This document shows, in pieces, positions 57,026-60,000 of a DNA stretch of 60,000 nucleotides; within the stretch, counting starts at the first letter, position 1; each line of letters starts with the position of its first letter. A program made the position numbers and the translations under genes. The notes under the pieces were generated by a model. It was not told the DNA's origin. It did not search any database and was given only the letters and a program-made list of their open reading frames with translations. Source of the stretch: Symsagittifera roscoffensis (lineage: Eukaryota > Xenacoelomorpha > Acoela > Convolutidae); the NCBI RefSeq assembly GCF_963678635.1, contig NC_087068.1:15319872-15379871 (forward strand), given 5' to 3'.

Positions 57026-58247
57026 TTATAAACTTATACTGATAAATCAGAATTTAGTAATTTACAGACAGCGCTTTTCTCATCATCATTAGATTACCGT
57101 TTTTCTTATCATTATCTTACCATCACACAAACCATAAAACCTTAACATCGGTATTCCCTATCTTAATACCTTGTAGACTCTATTCCCTATGTTAATACCT
57201 AGGGTGATGACTGGATACTCTGTGGCCTATGTTAATACATGAGGTTCATCAACCCCCCCCCCCCTCCATCGGCTGAACTGCTCCAAAACATACTACTAAC
57301 ATGTTTTCAAATCAAACTACCTCTAAAGCTCACTTGCAAGCGTGGAGTCAAAAAACTTTTCACTCCGATTGAACGAACGCCGCAGATTAACTAGTTTTGT
57401 GCATACAACAACTTTAACCTCTGATCTTTTTAGGAATTGCGATTGACTACACGCAAATTGAGCATGTCAAATTTAAACGTCCAATGGTATGGCAATGTTT
57501 GTTTTTCAACTATTAGCTTAGCTATCTTGTCAATTTTTGTTAAACGAAAAAGACACCTTACATCAAAAGTATTACCGAATGTATTAGCTCGTAATTAGAA
57601 AACTGGTTACATTGTTCAGCTGTCACCTAAACTCAATAAAAAATGTTTAGCTGTCACGCAATTAATCTTCTGAGTCTACCAAAAAAGCTGATTAATATTC
57701 GTTAAGTCCTTGTTTTTTTAATTGCCAAACAAACTTTATGTAAAGATGCTTGTTTGAGTGTTTGACAAAAAATTGTGCTTTTAGTTTGCCATTTATATAT
57801 TTCAGCTTCAAAAGTTGAAACTTGTTTCAAAGTTTTTTTCTCTAAAATTTCAGAAAATTTTAGCATAGTTTTGTCGCATGAAAGCATTATCTTGACTGGT
57901 CAAAACACTAAATGAAACAATGCTTGTCAAAGAAAGATTTTGAATTTCACAGTAAATGTTTAAAAGAGACAAAAATTTGAGGAAACACTCATTTTTGGTG
58001 CAAAAATTTTTTAAAAAGTCGTGCTGTTATAACCTGAAATCAAAACCATGAGTCTCACTGTAATTTTTTAAAGTGAAAAACTTTTCTGTGAAACACTTTA
58101 AGAGATTGAGATAGGGCATCGAGTGGATAATGAGTAAATAGGAAAAAGAGTTAGTGGGATGGGGGAGGGTTAACTTAATCCGGTTCTTTTACCTTTTGCA
58201 TGGCAACATTGCCATCTTTAGAGAACAAGAAGCGTTTCGGTCAAACA
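57026..58247. other. Intergenic spacer with a short iterated phrase
   Basis: 57150-57245 contains three variants of TATTCCCTATGTTAATACC. A 12-C run lies at about 57254. No gene is seen between A' and copy B. Confidence 0.5.
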
Positions 58248-60000
58248 GTTAACTAAAACCAACCGAAACAATAATTTGTATTGGGAAGCAGTGTCAATTT
58301 CATTCAATTTAATTGAAAAACCTATATTTTTGTGTGACAAAGATCCACAATCCCTCATTTTTGACTTTGTGGCACACATTCGGAACTGTTGAGGGAGAAA
58401 AAAAGCCGAAATGCGATCAAAGTTTCTGGAAATTGAAAATAACATCAAAAAGCACCTACACACAATTTTAAACATCCTAAATGAACAAGGCAGTTTCAAT
58501 AAGAAAGAAGCAAGAGATTACGCTTTCTCAGGATTAAAAAAAAATCAATTGATTGATTTGATGCAACATCTAGAGAGATACACCAATACTCTACCAGTAT
58601 TTGGATTCAACAGTGGTCGGTATGATATAAACCTCATTTAATCATACCTCATTCCCTACCTTATCAACGAAAAAGAAATTGAACCTTCAGTTATCAAGAA
58701 AGCAAACGACTTTAATTCCTTCAAATTTCGAGATGTTTAGCTTCTGGACATTATTGAGTTTTTGGGTTGAGCTACTACTTTAGACTCTTTTCTAAAAGCT
58801 TACAAAGCCAGTGAGATGAAAGGATACTTTCCATACGAGTGGTTTGATACTCCCAACAAGGTTGATGAACAACAACTACCATCGTATAATGACTTTTGCA
58901 GCAAACTGAAGAATAGCAACCCTCTCCATAAAGAGTATGACGACTTTCAGAAGCTTCTCAATACTGGATTAACTGAAAAGCAAGCTTCGAGAAAATTCGG
59001 GCCTAAAACCAAACCACTTACGGGATTGGAAAACCACAACTACCTTAAATCTATCTGGGAACAGGACGACATCGTTTCGAGATTTTCTACTGTGGTATAA
59101 CAACAAGGATGTTGTTCCTACCGTTGATGCTGTGCAGAAAATGATTCAACTTTATCATAACCAAGGGATAGCATGTTAAAGCTCGGCTGCACACTACCGA
59201 CTATAGGCAATATCTGTCTACACAATTCAACCGACTCTAAATTTTACCCATTTTTTTCGAGTGATAGTGACTTGCTTGAAAAATACGGGAAGATATGACC
59301 TGTGGTACCTCAATTGTTTTGACAAGGAAAGCAGTAGCAAATGAAACCTTTATTCGAAAATCAACCAATTTGTGTAAATCAACCTTTGGTATTGATGCTA
59401 GTCAACTCTATCCTTATTCTATGTGTCAGGATATGCCCACAGGTTTGTAAACGAGACGGGACTACGATGAAGAAACACAAAAATTCAGGGCAAGGCAAAA
59501 TCGAGTTGAAACATTTGAAAATATAGTCATGTCATACTTTCAAGCAACCAGATTTGAATGTAAAATTGAGAGTTACTACACTACAGGAAAACAGAAAAAA
59601 CTGATTGCTTTAGTGTTAATGGTTATTGCAACCATTGTAAGCCTGTCTTGAAGCAATGGTTTGTTATTTTCATTTTTGTCCTTGTCAAGAAGCTAGAACG
59701 AGTCTAACTGATGATGATATCAATTGCGGAACCAAGAAAAGAGAAATGGATGAGCTTCGAAAAGATTACATTCCAGAAAAGGATACTCTATAAAAGAAAT
59801 GTGGGAGTGTAGTTGGTGGGATCAATTTAATAACAATGTAGACGTAAAACATCACGTTAGAACTCGATTTCCCTTCAAAAGACCGCTTTCTCTCAATTCA
59901 CTAGTACAAAACATAGAGATGAAACAATGTTCGGGTACGTGCAATGCGATCTAAGTGTTCCAGATGAGCTAAGAGCAAAATTTTTCAATTTCCCACCTAT
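58248..60000 (+). pseudogene. Polymerase B copy B, 5'-truncated, runs off the window
   Basis: It starts abruptly within the gene at KPTETII (the match to 52838), just after the exonuclease I motif, and follows copy A at an offset of about 5.42 kb (motif A at 59394 versus 53974). Visible blocks: FGFNSGRYDIN (58606), KGYFPYEWFDTPNKVDEQQL (58818), IDASQLYPYSMCQ (59391). It shares several inactivating codons with A (TAA after DINLI, a TAG and a TGA before ATTLDSF, TAA after PTGL), but keeps Trp in YEWFD where A has TAG. No functional product is possible. Confidence 0.88.

Noticed and set aside
51483-60000. Alternative genetic code explaining in-frame TAA, TAG and TGA in the polymerase
   Set aside because: The stops replace different amino acids (Lys, Gln, Gly and Tyr positions), frameshifts are also present, and copy A' uses ordinary codons at one of the same sites.
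1-60000. tRNA or rRNA genes
   Set aside because: No cloverleaf with a GGTTCGAATCC-type arm and no recognisable rRNA segment was found by eye on either strand. A covariance-model scan would be decisive.

Overview
The window looks like AT-rich nuclear DNA from a metazoan, probably an invertebrate; the phylum cannot be read from the sequence. The signs are candidate spliced exons with GT/AG borders, a small heat-shock (alpha-crystallin) pseudogene, many short inverted-repeat elements, several tandem arrays, two lineages of Polinton-type DNA polymerase B, and a round 200-N scaffold gap at 43792-43991. Intact host genes are few. Most of the window is mobile or repetitive DNA in several stages of decay.

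Layout. 1-4645 is a degenerate satellite built on the word TCGAC with a higher-order structure of about 0.8-0.9 kb. 4646-21000 is gene-poor. It holds several MITE-like or foldback elements (6479-7718, 8697-8911, 15226-15899, 16076-16268, 16387-16752, 19046-19392, 20162-20361), a 63-bp degenerate array (8939-9800), dispersed repeat pairs, a possible small secreted-protein gene (13085-13628, minus) and a broken small heat-shock gene (18313-18700, minus). 21050-21660 (minus) and 40729-41066 (minus) carry GC-richer, host-like exon candidates.

Between those exon candidates lies the most interesting object: a decayed Polinton/Maverick of about 17-18 kb (22393 or 23229 to 40643). It has long terminal inverted repeats, a protein-primed-type DNA polymerase B (24026-27650), unknown genes, and a gene resembling the F54H12.2-type double jelly-roll capsid protein of Polintons (31125-32095), all on the minus strand. 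Next to its right end, a segment made of the inner half of the terminal repeat plus adjacent unique DNA has been amplified into nine tandem units of 816-821 bp (33111-40481). This is a young satellite growing out of a transposon end.

41.1-51.4 kb holds a palindromic AGATCTGAAAT cluster, a SET-domain fragment at the gap, a roughly 1-kb segment present twice (43992 and 45521), several small genes of unknown role (one PC4-like, one single-pass membrane protein), a 33-36-bp array and CCAATCAG clusters. 51.48-60 kb contains a second, different Polinton-type polymerase on the plus strand in three related pieces: A (51483-55357), a tandem partial repeat A' (55358-57025), and a 5'-truncated copy B (58248 to the window end). 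A and B share the same nonsense codons, so copying continued after the gene had died.

All homology calls rest on motif and residue-pattern recognition, without any database search.
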